Notes: generated from the sequence alone by a model not told the origin. A stretch of DNA of 42,314 nucleotides from Burkholderiaceae bacterium (GCA_018882935.1 VERA01000016.1:1-42314), one strand, 5' to 3'; positions 1 to 9,889 are shown, counted from the stretch's first letter. Made by a program: numbers and translations.

Positions 1-856
1 CTGGTACTGCGCATAGCAAAGCGCAGATTAGAAAGAGGGGCACCAGCATGACACCTAGCGCAACCGGTATCTGCCCCGCAGCAAACGGGCGAAAGCGCTT
101 GCGCGGGTGCTGACGATCGCTATCGAGATCGAGCAGATCATTCGCTACATAGACCGCTGACGCACATAAACTAAAAGCCACAAAAGCCAACAACAGCCGT
201 GGTAATGATTCACTGTCCGGAATCATGTGCGCCGCCATCGGCGCCATGAAGAGCAACAGATTCTTGGCCCATTGATGCGGACGTAACGCTCTCAGCAAAG
301 CCTCGCCAATACGTTGGTCAGTTTCAAATACTTTGTCGACCTCGGCAACGGTTTTTGCCTGCCTGGCCAACTCGGCCGATGCATTGACGACGATCGCTTT
401 ACGCGCGCGCTGCCAGACATGTAAATCGACTGAGGCATTACCCGCATAGTCAAAGCCCCCGGCACCAAAACGCCGCTCGAGTGCCTCTGCTTTTTTTACG
501 CCACCAAGATTGGTATTGCCATCGCTGGCAATAACCTCATCAAAGAGTCCCAAGTGCTCAGCGATGGCGATCGCGATACTGTGATCTGCCGCCGTGCACA
601 GTACCAGCTTGCGCCCCTGCGCACGTTGCTCGGTCAGCCAAGCGATGAGTGGCTGGTGGTACGGCAGGGTCGCAGGGTCAAATCGTGATAAGGCTGCCAA
701 TCGCTGCTTCAGCACCGCCTTGCCGTGTAATAGCCAGAATGGCAGCTTGAATAACGCCAACGGATACTCACGCAGCGCGCGCAATGCAGCTTCATGCAGC
801 GTGTCCGAGTGGACCAGCGTGCCGTCGAGATCGACAGCGAGCGGGATGGCATTCAA
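1..856 (-). CDS. HAD hydrolase-UbiA prenyltransferase fusion, C-terminus cut off by window edge
   Basis: The frame is open from a TTG at 854-856 to the left edge, giving about 285 residues. The TTG is preferred because AAGGA lies 7 nt upstream and an in-frame stop lies about 50 nt further upstream; no ATG is available. Residues 1-190 are a HAD-type phosphatase domain with the nucleophile motif VDLDGTL near residue 8. A UbiA-type membrane domain follows, with several hydrophobic helices and the metal/diphosphate motif NDLLDLDSD, then KRFRP. UbiA enzymes transfer polyprenyl or related groups in the inner membrane; the substrate cannot be told here. HAD-UbiA fusions resemble the decaprenyl-phosphate phosphoribosyltransferase-like group in some proteobacteria, but assigning that role needs the missing downstream genes. 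It lies downstream of maeB on the same strand after a 146-bp gap with no clear terminator. Confidence 0.85.
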   Translation of the reverse strand, partial: MNAIPLAVDLDGTLVHSDTLHEAALRALREYPLALFKLPFWLLHGKAVLKQRLAALSRFDPATLPYHQPLIAWLTEQRAQGRKLVLCTAADHSIAIAIAEHLGLFDEVIASDGNTNLGGVKKAEALERRFGAGGFDYAGNASVDLHVWQRARKAIVVNASAELARQAKTVAEVDKVFETDQRIGEALLRALRPHQWAKNLLLFMAPMAAHMIPDSESLPRLLLAFVAFSLCASAVYVANDLLDLDSDRQHPRKRFRPFAAGQIPVALGVMLVPLFLICALLCAVP

Positions 857-1002
857 AGGCGTGTCCTTGTGGGGTGAGCGGCAGCTTGCGCCAACTCGAG
901 CGCTGGTATTTTAATTCAGCAACACGATATGAATCAGCGCCCGTTGCTTGCGGCAGCAGTACTCAGCAATGAGTGGCCTGCCGCCGGCACCCACAGGATT
1001 TT

Positions 1003-3309
1003 TTAGCGCTGAACCGCATCCACTACGGCCAAGGCAGTCATATTAACGATACGACGCACCGTCGCCGAGGGTGTGAGGATGTGTACTGCGCGGGCGCAGC
1101 CGAGCAGCACCGGCCCGATCGCAATGCCGCCACCCGCAGTCATCTTCAGCAGGTTGTAGGCGATATTGGCAGCATCAATATTCGGCAGCACCAGCAAATT
1201 AGCATCGCCTTTCAGCAAGGTATCAGGCATGACCGACTTCAGCAGATGCGCATCAAGTGCCGTATCGCCATGCATCTCGCCGTCAACCTCAAGATCGGGC
1301 GCACGTTCGCGAATCAGTGCTAATGCCTCACGCATCTTGATGGCTGACTCGCTATTGCTGCTACCAAAATTCGAATGCGATAACAGCGCGGCGCGTGGGT
1401 AAAGCCCGAAACGTCGCATCTCTTCTGCGGCCATGATAGTGATCTCGGCGATCTGCTCGGCATTCGGATTCTCATTGACATGGGTGTCGACCAGTACAAT
1501 CTGTCGATCGTGTAGTACGAGCGCATTCATCGCACCATACGTATTCACACCGGCACGCTTACCCAGAATCATGTCGATGTAATGCAAATGCAAATCGGTA
1601 TTGCCGTAGGTGCCGCAAATCATGCCGTCGGCATCGCCTTTATGAATGGCCATGGAGCCAATCAAGGTATGACGGCGGCGCATTTCCAACTTTGCCCATT
1701 GTTCGGTCACGCCTTTACGGCGCGTCATGGATAAAAAAGTCTCCCAATAGGCACGATAGCGATCATCGCGCTCGGGATTAATCACCTCGAAATCGTGTTC
1801 AGGGCGAATACGTAATCCGTAGCGTTGTATACGCTGCTCAAGCACTGCGGGGCGACCCACTAAAATCGGCTTGGCTAAATCTTCATCAATCACCACCTGT
1901 ACCGCACGCAATACGCGTTCTTCTTCGCCCTCGGCAAATACGATGCGCTTCTTCTCCGGTGGCGCTTTTTTGGCGATAGCAAATACCGGCTTCATGACCG
2001 TACCGCTGTGATACACGAACTGCTGCAGTCGGTCTGTGTAGGCCACCATATCCTTGATCGGACGTGCGGCAACACCCGCTTGCTCCGCAGCGATGGCCAC
2101 CGCTGGTGCAATCTTCAGCATCAGGCGTGGGTCGAATGGTTTGGGAATCAGATAGTCGGGCCCGAACGACAGATTCGTTACGCCATACGTCGTTGCCACC
2201 ACGTCTGATTGCTCTGCCTGCGCTAATTCAGCCACCGCATGTACGGTTGCAATTTCCATACTGCGGGTGATTGTGGTGGCACCACAATCCAGTGCACCCC
2301 GAAAAATATACGGGAAGCAGAGCACATTATTGACTTGGTTCGGGTAATCAGACCGACCGGTTGCGATCACAGCATCATCACGCACCGCGCGCACTTCTTC
2401 CGGCAGTATCTCTGGCGTGGGGTTAGCCAATGCCAGTACCAATGGCTTGGGTGCCATTTGCCGAACCATGTCCTGCTTCAATACACCACCCGCAGACAAG
2501 CCCAGAAAAATATCTGCGCCCGGAATCACTTCTGCGAGCGTCCGTTCTTTGATGTCTTGCGCGAAGCGTTCTTTGTCGGGATCCATCAGCTCAGTACGAC
2601 CCTTGTAGACCACACCGGCCAAGTCGGTCACGATGATGTTCTCGATCGGGAAGCCAAGATCAACAATCAAATCAAGACAGGCCAATGCCGCAGCACCTGC
2701 GCCCGAGACCACCATCTTGCAGTGCTTGATATCTTTACCAACCACCTTCAAGCCATTCAAGATCGCGGCACCCACAATAATCGCGGTGCCGTGCTGATCA
2801 TCGTGAAATACCGGGATATTCATCCGACTGCGCAGCTTGCGCTCGACATAAAAACACTCAGGTGCTTTGATATCTTCCAGATTGATGCCACCGAAGGTAG
2901 GCTCAAGCGCGGCGATGATGTCGCACAGCTTGTCGGGATCGGTTTCGTTGACCTCGATGTCGAACACATCAATACCAGCAAACTTCTTGAACAAAACGCC
3001 CTTGCCTTCCATCACCGGCTTGGCGGCCAGCGGGCCGATGTTACCCAAGCCAAGCACTGCCGTACCGTTGGTGATTACGGCTACTAAATTGCCGCGCGCG
3101 GTATAGCGAAACGCGTTGGCGGGATCGGAAGCAATTTCTTCGCAGGCCGCGGCCACACCGGGCGAGTAGGCCAGCGCCAGGTCGCGCTGGTTAGTGAGCT
3201 GCTTGGTCGGTGTAACGGCGATTTTGCCGGGAGAGGGAAACTCGTGATACTCAAGGGCCGCCTGACGAAATTCTTGGCGTGCTTGCGAGGGGGTGTCGTG
3301 GGAATCCAT
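1003..3309 (-). CDS. maeB: NADP-dependent malic enzyme with phosphotransacetylase-like C-terminal domain
   Basis: 768 residues, the usual MaeB length. It oxidatively decarboxylates malate to pyruvate with NADP reduction in the cytosol, linking the TCA cycle to pyruvate and NADPH supply. The N-terminal malic domain shows YSPGVA (Tyr48) and the AAKPVMEGK segment (Lys97); the dinucleotide-binding domain follows (about residues 160-400). From about residue 430 a phosphate acetyl/butyryltransferase-like domain begins. In the MaeB family this domain is regulatory, responding to acetyl-CoA, rather than a working transacetylase. The ATG at 3309 starts [14 protein letters not shown], a plausible N-terminus. 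It is divergent from thiL, sharing a 255-bp regulatory gap. The maeB/thiL/pgpA/pncC/pyrF neighbourhood is typical of Burkholderiales. Confidence 0.97.
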   Translation of the reverse strand: MDSHDTPSQARQEFRQAALEYHEFPSPGKIAVTPTKQLTNQRDLALAYSPGVAAACEEIASDPANAFRYTARGNLVAVITNGTAVLGLGNIGPLAAKPVMEGKGVLFKKFAGIDVFDIEVNETDPDKLCDIIAALEPTFGGINLEDIKAPECFYVERKLRSRMNIPVFHDDQHGTAIIVGAAILNGLKVVGKDIKHCKMVVSGAGAAALACLDLIVDLGFPIENIIVTDLAGVVYKGRTELMDPDKERFAQDIKERTLAEVIPGADIFLGLSAGGVLKQDMVRQMAPKPLVLALANPTPEILPEEVRAVRDDAVIATGRSDYPNQVNNVLCFPYIFRGALDCGATTITRSMEIATVHAVAELAQAEQSDVVATTYGVTNLSFGPDYLIPKPFDPRLMLKIAPAVAIAAEQAGVAARPIKDMVAYTDRLQQFVYHSGTVMKPVFAIAKKAPPEKKRIVFAEGEEERVLRAVQVVIDEDLAKPILVGRPAVLEQRIQRYGLRIRPEHDFEVINPERDDRYRAYWETFLSMTRRKGVTEQWAKLEMRRRHTLIGSMAIHKGDADGMICGTYGNTDLHLHYIDMILGKRAGVNTYGAMNALVLHDRQIVLVDTHVNENPNAEQIAEITIMAAEEMRRFGLYPRAALLSHSNFGSSNSESAIKMREALALIRERAPDLEVDGEMHGDTALDAHLLKSVMPDTLLKGDANLLVLPNIDAANIAYNLLKMTAGGGIAIGPVLLGCARAVHILTPSATVRRIVNMTALAVVDAVQR

Positions 3310-3564
3310 GCGGGGCAGCTCTCTGTATGCTGTCTAATCGATGAATCGATTCTATCAGACCAACCTGGGGTAATCACCCCATACCAGGCGATCATCAGGT
3401 GCTACGCTCGACTGTGATGTGCTTATAAAGATTGCCAAAGCGATCAAGCAATCAAGCTGCAGCGAACTGTCGCGACCTGTAGCGACCTTTTAGTGACTTT
3501 TTAGTGACTCTTTAGTGACCCCGCAGCGATGAGGTACTTTTGTGCCTTCTGTACAATCGCCTAC
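3310..3564. promoter_or_regulatory. Divergent maeB/thiL intergenic region with short repeats
   Basis: No gene is seen here. Visible elements are an ATCGAT-GA-ATCGAT repeat near 3338-3351, a hairpin GGGGT-AATC-ACCCC at 3367-3380 flanked by CCTGG/CCAGG (3364-3388), and three TTTAGTGAC-like units at exactly 11-bp spacing (TAGTGA at 3491, 3502 and 3513). The 11-bp period would place the units on one face of the helix, which fits a protein-binding array, but no regulator can be named. Confidence 0.4.
3552..3557 (+). promoter_or_regulatory. Candidate -10 box of thiL placing the start at or next to the ATG
   Basis: TACAAT ends 7 nt before the A of the preferred thiL ATG (3565). A sigma-70 start from this box would fall on the ATG itself, and no Shine-Dalgarno sequence is visible. 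This suggests a leaderless transcript. The -35 region is poor, so the assignment is tentative. Confidence 0.35.
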
Positions 3565-4533
3565 ATGCTCTCCGAATTCGATTTAATCGCGCGCTATTTC
3601 AACCGGCCAAGACATACTGGTGGCGTCGTTCATTTGGGTATCGGTGATGATTGCGCACTCATTACGCCGCCGGTAAATGAGTCTCTTGCTATCTCGACGG
3701 ACATGCTGGTTGAAGGGCGACATTTTCTGCCTGGGGCTGATCCGGAATCGCTGGGGCATAAGGCACTTGCGGTGAATTTGTCCGACCTTGCCGCGATGGG
3801 TGCAAGGCCTTTAGGCTTTAGTCTGGCACTCGCGCTGCCCCAAGCGGATGAGGCGTGGCTGGCGTCATTTGCGCGTGGCTTGTTCGCGCTGGCTGATCAA
3901 GAACAGATTGAGTTAATCGGCGGCGACACAACGCGCGGCCCCTTGAATATGTGCATCACGGTATTTGGAAGCGTACCGACTCATCATGCGCTTCGACGTG
4001 ACGGCGCGCGAGTCGACGATGATATTTGGATCTCAGGCAGTTTGGGTGATGCGCGGCTAGGATTAGAGATAGTGACGCGACATCTCGCGCTGTCAGAAAC
4101 CGATACAGCAATAGCGCTTGAGCGGCTGCACCGCCCGACACCGCGTGGTTCGCTAGGTTTGGCATTACGCGGCATTGCCAATGCGGCGATTGATATCTCT
4201 GATGGTTTAATCGGTGATCTGGGGCATATTTTGCAGCGCTCGATGCTGGGTGCTACGCTCGAAGCTGATTTACTACCTATCGGGCGTGCGCTGCAGTCAC
4301 AAGACCCACAGACCCAGCTTGAATTTGCGTTAAATGGCGGTGATGATTATGAGCTGTGTTTTTGTGCGCCGCCGGCAAAGCGTGATCGCGTGATTATGGC
4401 TGCTAAGCAAGCTGGCGTGGTGGTTACGCGACTTGGGCAGATCGTACCAACGCCCGGTTTGCGGGTGCTTGACAGCGCGGGACATCCTGTAAAACTCCAC
4501 TCAAGTTCTTTCGATCACTTCTCTAAGCCATGA
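3565..4533 (+). CDS. thiL: Thiamine-monophosphate kinase
   Basis: 322 residues from the ATG at 3565 (MLSEFDLIARYF), the usual ThiL N-terminus. An upstream in-frame ATG at 3529 would add 12 residues that match nothing in the family. ThiL phosphorylates thiamine monophosphate to thiamine diphosphate with ATP, the last step of cofactor synthesis, in the cytosol. Family motifs are clear: HLGIGDDCAL (Mg/ATP-binding acidic pair D28-D29), ISTDMLVEGRHF, NLSDLAAMGARP, GGDTTRG and DISDGLIGDL. It overlaps pgpA by 4 nt (ATGA), which implies translational coupling, and begins the thiL-pgpA-pncC run. Confidence 0.96.
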   Translation: MLSEFDLIARYFNRPRHTGGVVHLGIGDDCALITPPVNESLAISTDMLVEGRHFLPGADPESLGHKALAVNLSDLAAMGARPLGFSLALALPQADEAWLASFARGLFALADQEQIELIGGDTTRGPLNMCITVFGSVPTHHALRRDGARVDDDIWISGSLGDARLGLEIVTRHLALSETDTAIALERLHRPTPRGSLGLALRGIANAAIDISDGLIGDLGHILQRSMLGATLEADLLPIGRALQSQDPQTQLEFALNGGDDYELCFCAPPAKRDRVIMAAKQAGVVVTRLGQIVPTPGLRVLDSAGHPVKLHSSSFDHFSKP

Positions 4534-5072
4534 ATCCTGCGCCGGTCGATAAGGTTGATGTGATTGAACCGGTCTATGCGGTCAAGCGGCTGCCGAGCCT
4601 GAAGTTCATGCTCGCGCATCCCGCGCATTTTTTTGCGCTAGGCTTTGGCAGTGGTTTGTCGCCCATCATGCCGGGCACTGCGGGCACGCTGTTTGGGTGG
4701 CTTTGCTTTGATCTGCTCACTGATCGCTGGCCGGCAGTGTTTACGCCTAGCGTGTGGGCGGTGATTATCGTGCTGGGCTTCGTTATCGGCGTGAAGATGT
4801 GTGATCGTGCAGGTCGCGCACTTGGCGTTCCCGATCATGGCGCGATTGTGTGGGATGAGATCATCGCAATCTGGTTGGTATTGCTGCTTGTAACACCATG
4901 CAGCTTTAAAGCAGAAGTGGTTGCGGTGGTACTGTTCAGACTGTTTGATATGGTGAAGCCACCACCCATCCGACAAATTGAGCGGCGTTACAAAGGCGGG
5001 TTTGGCGTCATGATTGACGATATTCTTGCTGCGTTTTTTACCTTGTTAGTGATCGCGCTATGGCGCTTCTGA
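4530..5072 (+). CDS. pgpA: Phosphatidylglycerophosphatase A
   Basis: 180 residues. It dephosphorylates phosphatidylglycerol phosphate to phosphatidylglycerol at the inner membrane. The PgpA signature is present: GFGSGLSPIMPGTAGTLFGW, then DRAGRALGVPDHGAIVWDEI with conserved acidic residues, then LFRLFDMVKPPPI. Three or four hydrophobic segments fit an integral membrane enzyme. The start overlaps the thiL stop as ATGA, and the thiL-pgpA pairing is widespread in proteobacteria. The first 25 residues are a variable polar leader. Confidence 0.95.
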   Translation: MNPAPVDKVDVIEPVYAVKRLPSLKFMLAHPAHFFALGFGSGLSPIMPGTAGTLFGWLCFDLLTDRWPAVFTPSVWAVIIVLGFVIGVKMCDRAGRALGVPDHGAIVWDEIIAIWLVLLLVTPCSFKAEVVAVVLFRLFDMVKPPPIRQIERRYKGGFGVMIDDILAAFFTLLVIALWRF

Positions 5073-5147
5073 TCTCGTCTTGTGCTATCGCGGCCAGTAA
5101 GCAACGACATAGCTTCTCAAGTTAATCAGGCCAAGGAGCGTTCACTC

Positions 5148-5645
5148 ATGAGCCATTCCGAGCAAGCCTTGCATGCACTTGCCGAGCAGATCGGCACAGC
5201 CCTCAAACAAAGGCATTGGCTACTTGCCACGGCTGAATCCATTACCGGCGGCAGCATCTCACAAATCATTACCGACATTGCCGGCTCATCAGAGTGGTTT
5301 GATTGCGGCTTGGTGACTTACTCAAATGCCTCAAAGACGAATTTTCTGGAAGTACCTGATGCCTTGATTGCGCAATTTGGCGCCGTCAGCGAAGAAGTCG
5401 CAGCCGCTATGGCGACCGGTGCTTTAGCGAATACAGATGCTGATGTCGCACTTTCTACCACCGGCATCGCAGGCCCGACGGGTGCGGTACCGGGTAAGCC
5501 CGTGGGTACGGTTTGCTTCGGTTGGGCCACCGGCAAATCTGTACTTACCGAGCGGCTAGTGTTTCAGGGCGACCGCCACGCAGTACGCATGCAAACAACG
5601 CTACATGCATTGCAGGGTTTGATGAGGATGCTGCAAAGCGCGTAA
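5148..5645 (+). CDS. pncC: Nicotinamide-nucleotide amidohydrolase (CinA C-terminal domain type)
   Basis: 165 residues from the ATG at 5148, chosen because AAGGAG lies 9 nt upstream; an in-frame start at 5082 would add 22 residues of unsupported sequence. PncC hydrolyses nicotinamide mononucleotide to nicotinate mononucleotide and ammonia in the NAD pyridine-nucleotide cycle. The stand-alone CinA_C fold is recognised from ATAESITGGSISQ (catalytic Ser of AES), WFDCGLVTYSN (conserved Tyr), VSEEVAAAMATGAL and STTGIAGPTGAVPGKPVGTV. The N-terminal CinA domain is absent, as is usual for proteobacterial YgaD/PncC. It follows pgpA by 75 nt and converges on pyrF with only 6 nt between stops. Confidence 0.94.
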   Translation: MSHSEQALHALAEQIGTALKQRHWLLATAESITGGSISQIITDIAGSSEWFDCGLVTYSNASKTNFLEVPDALIAQFGAVSEEVAAAMATGALANTDADVALSTTGIAGPTGAVPGKPVGTVCFGWATGKSVLTERLVFQGDRHAVRMQTTLHALQGLMRMLQSA

Positions 5646-5651
5646 GGATTT

Positions 5652-6476
5652 TTATCGATGGCGATAGATGTTTATCGCATCACGCGTTTCTCTTGCCACG
5701 CGGGCAGCGGCGTCAGCAAAGCCTTCACCATCCACTGGCTTGGCATACAAAATTGCACGTGATGAGTTGATCATCATGCCGGTGCCATCTCGGGTCTGGC
5801 CAGCCATTACGGTCGCTTCGATATCACCGCCTTGAGCACCAATACCCGGCACCAGCAACGGCATATCACCAACGATTTTTCGGACTTCAGCAATTTCTTC
5901 AGGAAAGGTCGCGCCGACCACGAGTGCGCACTGACCATTGCGATTCCACTGCCGCGCCACCAGACGCGCGACATGTTGATAGAGCGGCATACCATCGACC
6001 TTCAAGAACTGTAAGTCTGAACCGCCGGGGTTAGAGGTTCGACAAAGAACGATCACACCTTTTTCATTCCACTGCAAATACGGCTCGATAGAATCAAAAC
6101 CCATGTAGGGGTTCACGGTGACTGCATCCGACTTGTAACGCTCGAACGCTTCACGCGCATATTGCTCTGCAGTCGCACCAATATCGCCACGCTTGGCATC
6201 CAGCACAACCGGAATATCGGGGTAATGTTGATTCAAATAATCACAGATCGCCTGCAGTTGGTCTTCAGCGGCGAGTGCGGCAAAGTATGCGATTTGCGGC
6301 TTAAACGCGCAGGCGTAGGGGGCGGTGGCGTCGATGATGGCTCGGCAGAATTCAAACACCGCATCTGATCGGCCCTTGAGCACACCGGGAAACCGCGCGA
6401 TATCGGGATCGAGCCCGATACATAGCAAAGAATCATGCTGGCGAATTGCATTCGCGAGTTTGGTGGTAAAAGTCAC
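5652..6476 (-). CDS. pyrF: Orotidine 5'-phosphate decarboxylase (type 2)
   Basis: 274 residues, the length of the type 2 family (type 1 is about 230). It decarboxylates OMP to UMP, the last step of de novo pyrimidine synthesis. Key motifs are [10 protein letters not shown] near the N-terminus, FKPQIAYF, and the catalytic Asp/Lys array in [33 protein letters not shown] and [12 protein letters not shown] follow. The start codon is GTG at 6474-6476 ([13 protein letters not shown]); no better ATG exists and the SD is weak. It converges on pncC and is divergent from the EamA transporter across about 63 bp. Confidence 0.96.
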   Translation of the reverse strand: MTFTTKLANAIRQHDSLLCIGLDPDIARFPGVLKGRSDAVFEFCRAIIDATAPYACAFKPQIAYFAALAAEDQLQAICDYLNQHYPDIPVVLDAKRGDIGATAEQYAREAFERYKSDAVTVNPYMGFDSIEPYLQWNEKGVIVLCRTSNPGGSDLQFLKVDGMPLYQHVARLVARQWNRNGQCALVVGATFPEEIAEVRKIVGDMPLLVPGIGAQGGDIEATVMAGQTRDGTGMMINSSRAILYAKPVDGEGFADAAARVARETRDAINIYRHR

Positions 6477-6539
6477 AAGATCTCGGTATTGAGCTAAGGC
6501 GGAATGGCATTGTAGCTTGTCGTGTTATCTTGCCACCCC

Positions 6540-7427
6540 ATGCATCAACTGACCCGCAAAGATCTCGTTCTTCTTGGATTCCTGATCCTGTTCTGGGGCC
6601 TGAACTGGCCAGTCATGAAGGCCAGCGTTCGCGATTTCCCACCGCTGAGCTTCCGCAGTCTCTCGATGATCGGCGGGCTGGCTGCGATTGCGCTGATCGC
6701 CAAACTGCAGCGGGCTTCGTTGCGTATTCCGCCCGGTCAGGTCATGACCGTGGTGAAGCTGGCGATTCCGAATATGCTCATCTGGCATGCCTGCATCATC
6801 ATTGGCGTGAAAATGCTGTCATCGGGGCGTGCCGCGATTCTGGGCTACACCATGCCGGTGTGGGCGGTGCTATCTGGCTTGTTATTTTTTGGTGATCGCA
6901 TTCACCGACGCGCACTACTCGGTATCGTGCTCGCCATGCTCGGCGCCGGGCTGCTGCTGTCGAGTGAGTTTGCACACATCGCTGGTCAGCCCGTGGGGAC
7001 TTTATTCGCATTGACTGCTGCTGCGGCGTGGGGCTTTGGCACGGTGCTCATGAAGCGCACCCATCTCGACATGCCTACCATCTCGCTCACCTTCTGGATG
7101 CTGACGCTGACGACAACCGTTATGTCGTTGCTCTCGTTGCTGCTTGAGCGCTCTGAGTGGCATGCACCGAACGCCGTGACCTGGGGTGGCATCATCTACA
7201 ACGCGGTGATTATTTTTGCGTATGCGCACGTGGTCTGGTTCCGGCTCGCGCGTTTGTTGCCGCCCGTGGTGTCCAGCCTGTCGGTGATGCTGATTCCGGT
7301 GCTGGGTACATTCTCCGGCGCATGGATGTTGGGCGAGACACCGCAGTGGCAAGATTACGTGGCGATGCTGCTCATACTCGCCGCGATGTCGACTGTGATG
7401 CTTACACCTGCAAAGCAAGATCAGTAG
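6540..7427 (+). CDS. EamA/DMT-family inner-membrane transporter
   Basis: 295 residues from the ATG at 6540 (MHQLTRKDL); a GTG at 6522 would add six residues. About ten hydrophobic segments arranged as two EamA repeats mark a drug/metabolite-type exporter or permease. Motifs typical of the family are FWGLNWPVMKA in helix 1 and GVKMLSSGRAAILGYTMPVW in the fourth helix region, echoed in the second half by IFAYAHVVW and PVLGTFSGAWMLGE. The substrate is unknown. TTATCT at 6525-6530 ends 9 nt before the ATG and no SD is seen, so translation may be near-leaderless. Its stop overlaps the convergent dacB stop by 7 nt (7421-7427). Confidence 0.88.
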   Translation: MHQLTRKDLVLLGFLILFWGLNWPVMKASVRDFPPLSFRSLSMIGGLAAIALIAKLQRASLRIPPGQVMTVVKLAIPNMLIWHACIIIGVKMLSSGRAAILGYTMPVWAVLSGLLFFGDRIHRRALLGIVLAMLGAGLLLSSEFAHIAGQPVGTLFALTAAAAWGFGTVLMKRTHLDMPTISLTFWMLTLTTTVMSLLSLLLERSEWHAPNAVTWGGIIYNAVIIFAYAHVVWFRLARLLPPVVSSLSVMLIPVLGTFSGAWMLGETPQWQDYVAMLLILAAMSTVMLTPAKQDQ

Positions 7428-8821
7428 CGCTCAAATACCCACAGCAGAAGCTGATCAAAAGCGGCGCGCGCTTCGTTGGCTTTGGGGTGATTAATCATCG
7501 CGACGACAGCGATTCGTTTACCAGAGCGCGCAGTGACATAGCCCGCGATACTTGCTACGTCATCCAAACTGCCGGTCTTGATGTGCGCACGTCCTTTCAA
7601 AGGTGAGCTATCAAACCGCTTGGCCATGGTGCCATCGATACCGGCCACCGGAAGTGACGCCACAAACTCCGGCATGGTGGGTTGCTGCCAGGCGCGCTGT
7701 AATAATGCCGCGAGTACAGAGGCTGATAATTTTTCTTCGCGCGCCAGACCCGAACCGTTTTGCAGTACCAAGGTAGTGCTATCGAGCCCGGCAGTTTTCA
7801 TCCACTCGACCACGCGGATCACTGCAGCAGATGAAGAAGCCGGCACGTCACCACGCCGCGCCGCCAAGCTGAGTAACAGGTTGCGTGCCATCACATTGTT
7901 GCTGAACTTGTTGATGTCGCGCAGCTGCGACGCCAGCGGTGCCGAGACCCATTGCGTGAGTTCACGCGCATCGCTGCGAAGCTCACCATCGATCACGCTA
8001 CCGCTCAACGACCCGCCCAGTTGAGACCACAGCGCACGAAACACCGCGCCGAAGTACTGTCGATGATCAAGCGTGTACAGATGAAAACTCAGCTCGCGCT
8101 CACCGCAGCTGGCCGGTATACCGCCACTAAAGCGCAGACCTTGCGCGCCGAACTTGGGCTGCAGCTGATCACGCAGAACATTACACGGCCCATCGATGGT
8201 GATGGGTGGCTCGATGGTGAATCCTGACAGCACAGGCTCGCTCGCCACTTGCGCAGTTTGCCCAACCGCGCGAGGCTGCAGCAACAAGGTGAGCGCTTTT
8301 GCGTCGAGTAATAGCGCATCGGGGCTGGCGTTATAGGCACGCTCGGGACGGCCGTCGAAAGCGGCCGGGTCTTGTGGCTCATTTCTAAACAGGCGTCGAT
8401 CCAATACCAGATTACCGCGTATCTCTCGCAAACCCAAAGCGCGCAAGCGGGTCATGAGCCGCCATAGATCTTCATGCGCGAAACGTGGATCACCACTCCC
8501 TTCAATCACCAGATCGCCGCGCAGTGCATCGGCTTCCATGACGCCATGCGCATACACCCGCGTTATCCAACGGTAGTCTGGCCCAAGTAATTCAAGCGCC
8601 GCTTGTGTCGTCAGCAGCTTCATCACTGAGGCTGGCTTGAAGGCACGCGCATGATTGACGGCCAGTAGTGGCTTACCACCATCGGCAGCGCGCACGTCAA
8701 TGGCAACCGCTTCGATAGGTATACCGTTGCGACGCAATTCGTTCAGGACAGCGGGGGGCGCACTACCGGTCGCAGCGGCGAGTTGGAAGAACAGCAGAAA
8801 CAGCAGCGGTAGATAGCGCAT
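7421..8821 (-). CDS. dacB: D-alanyl-D-alanine carboxypeptidase/endopeptidase (PBP4)
   Basis: 466 residues from the ATG at 8821; a TTG at 8833 would add four. Residues 1-18 form a signal peptide (RYLPLLFLLFFQLAAATG), so it acts in the periplasm on peptidoglycan crosslinks and terminal D-Ala. The S13 peptidase triad is complete: SVMK (Ser65, Lys68), SNN in FSNNVMARN, and KTG near residue 415 (HIKTGSLDDVASIAGY). The large insert between SxxK and SxN, typical of class C PBPs, is present. No SD is evident before either start. It converges on the EamA gene, overlapping by 7 nt, and is divergent from the downstream reductase gene. Confidence 0.95.
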   Translation of the reverse strand: MRYLPLLFLLFFQLAAATGSAPPAVLNELRRNGIPIEAVAIDVRAADGGKPLLAVNHARAFKPASVMKLLTTQAALELLGPDYRWITRVYAHGVMEADALRGDLVIEGSGDPRFAHEDLWRLMTRLRALGLREIRGNLVLDRRLFRNEPQDPAAFDGRPERAYNASPDALLLDAKALTLLLQPRAVGQTAQVASEPVLSGFTIEPPITIDGPCNVLRDQLQPKFGAQGLRFSGGIPASCGERELSFHLYTLDHRQYFGAVFRALWSQLGGSLSGSVIDGELRSDARELTQWVSAPLASQLRDINKFSNNVMARNLLLSLAARRGDVPASSSAAVIRVVEWMKTAGLDSTTLVLQNGSGLAREEKLSASVLAALLQRAWQQPTMPEFVASLPVAGIDGTMAKRFDSSPLKGRAHIKTGSLDDVASIAGYVTARSGKRIAVVAMINHPKANEARAAFDQLLLWVFERY

Positions 8822-8914
8822 GGGACGATTCAAATAAGAGCGCCAAATTATCCCATGCGTTTGATTGACGATTGGATTGACGTTTAGTGCTGCTTTGCCC
8901 TACGCTGCGCTGCC

Positions 8915-9889
8915 ATGGCTGAGACTCAGACAATTCCTTTCATCGCTGCAGACCGGGTTCGTGCGGCGCTGCCTTACCCGGCACTGATCGATGCCTTGCG
9001 GCTTGCATTTGCCGAAGCCGACCAGACGCAAGTACCACGCCGTCACGCCCATGCTCTGCCAGCCGATGCCACACTGCTGTTGATGCCAGCGTGGCGAGCT
9101 CGGCGACAGCTTGGTGTCAAGCTGGTCACCGTCACGCCACGCAATTGCGAGCGCAATCTGCCGACTGTACACGCGCTGTATGTGCTGTCAGATACCGATT
9201 CCGGTATGCCGCTGGCGATTATTGATGGTGAAATATTGACGCTGCGTCGGACTGCGGCGGTGTCTGCGCTGGCGTCGGGTTTTTTATCGCGTGGTGACAG
9301 TCGCTGCTTGTTGATGGTGGGTACCGGGCGCTTGGCGCCGGAAATGGTGGTGGCGCATTGCGCCTCACGACCGATCGAGCGCGTGATTGTGTGGGGCCGC
9401 AGCGAGCACAAAGCTCAGGAAGCCATCGAACGCATTAGGCAAGCGGGGTTGCCGGATCATGTCAGTGTGAATACCAACCGATCACTCGCGGCCGCTTGCG
9501 CCGATGCGGACATCATTTGCTGCGCCACCACCAGTACCGAGCCGCTACTGCACGCTGAGTGGATTCGGCCCGGGACCCATATTGATCTGGTCGGCGGCTT
9601 CAAACCGAACATGCGCGAAGCAGATGATGCGCTGATGCTGAGCGCTTCACTCTTTGTGGATACGCTCGAGGGGGCTCTGGCTGAGGCAGGTGATCTTGTG
9701 CAACCGATACAGCGCGGTTTGCTGCAACCGAGTGATATCAGGGCCGACCTGACTGCACTGGCGCGCGCGACTCACGATGGGCGCCTATCAGCTGATCAAA
9801 TCACCTTATTCAAATCTGTAGGCTGCGCCTTGGCCGACCTGGCTGCGGCGGGCATGGTGCAGCAATCGGTTGCAGGCGACGCCGTTTAA
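8915..9889 (+). CDS. Ornithine cyclodeaminase/mu-crystallin family protein
   Basis: 324 residues. It has the OCD/mu-crystallin fold: an N-terminal dimerisation/catalytic half (LLLMPAWRARRQLGVKLVTVTPRN, then YVLSDTDSGMPLAIIDGEILTLRRTAAVSALA) followed by an NAD(P)-binding Rossmann half with LLMVGTGRLAPEMV. The family includes ornithine cyclodeaminases, alanine dehydrogenases, delta-1-pyrroline-2-carboxylate reductases and lysine/ketimine reductases; sequence alone does not choose between them. IDGEILTLRRTAAVSALA is closest to the bacterial pyrroline/piperideine reductase group, an inference only. It stands alone between dacB and groES, and its stop is followed by a 178-bp gap leading to the groESL promoter. 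Confidence 0.9.
   Translation: MAETQTIPFIAADRVRAALPYPALIDALRLAFAEADQTQVPRRHAHALPADATLLLMPAWRARRQLGVKLVTVTPRNCERNLPTVHALYVLSDTDSGMPLAIIDGEILTLRRTAAVSALASGFLSRGDSRCLLMVGTGRLAPEMVVAHCASRPIERVIVWGRSEHKAQEAIERIRQAGLPDHVSVNTNRSLAAACADADIICCATTSTEPLLHAEWIRPGTHIDLVGGFKPNMREADDALMLSASLFVDTLEGALAEAGDLVQPIQRGLLQPSDIRADLTALARATHDGRLSADQITLFKSVGCALADLAAAGMVQQSVAGDAV

Noticed and set aside
2239-3087. 282-codon plus-strand frame inside maeB
   Set aside because: It is antisense to conserved malic-enzyme domains, with no SD and no family features.
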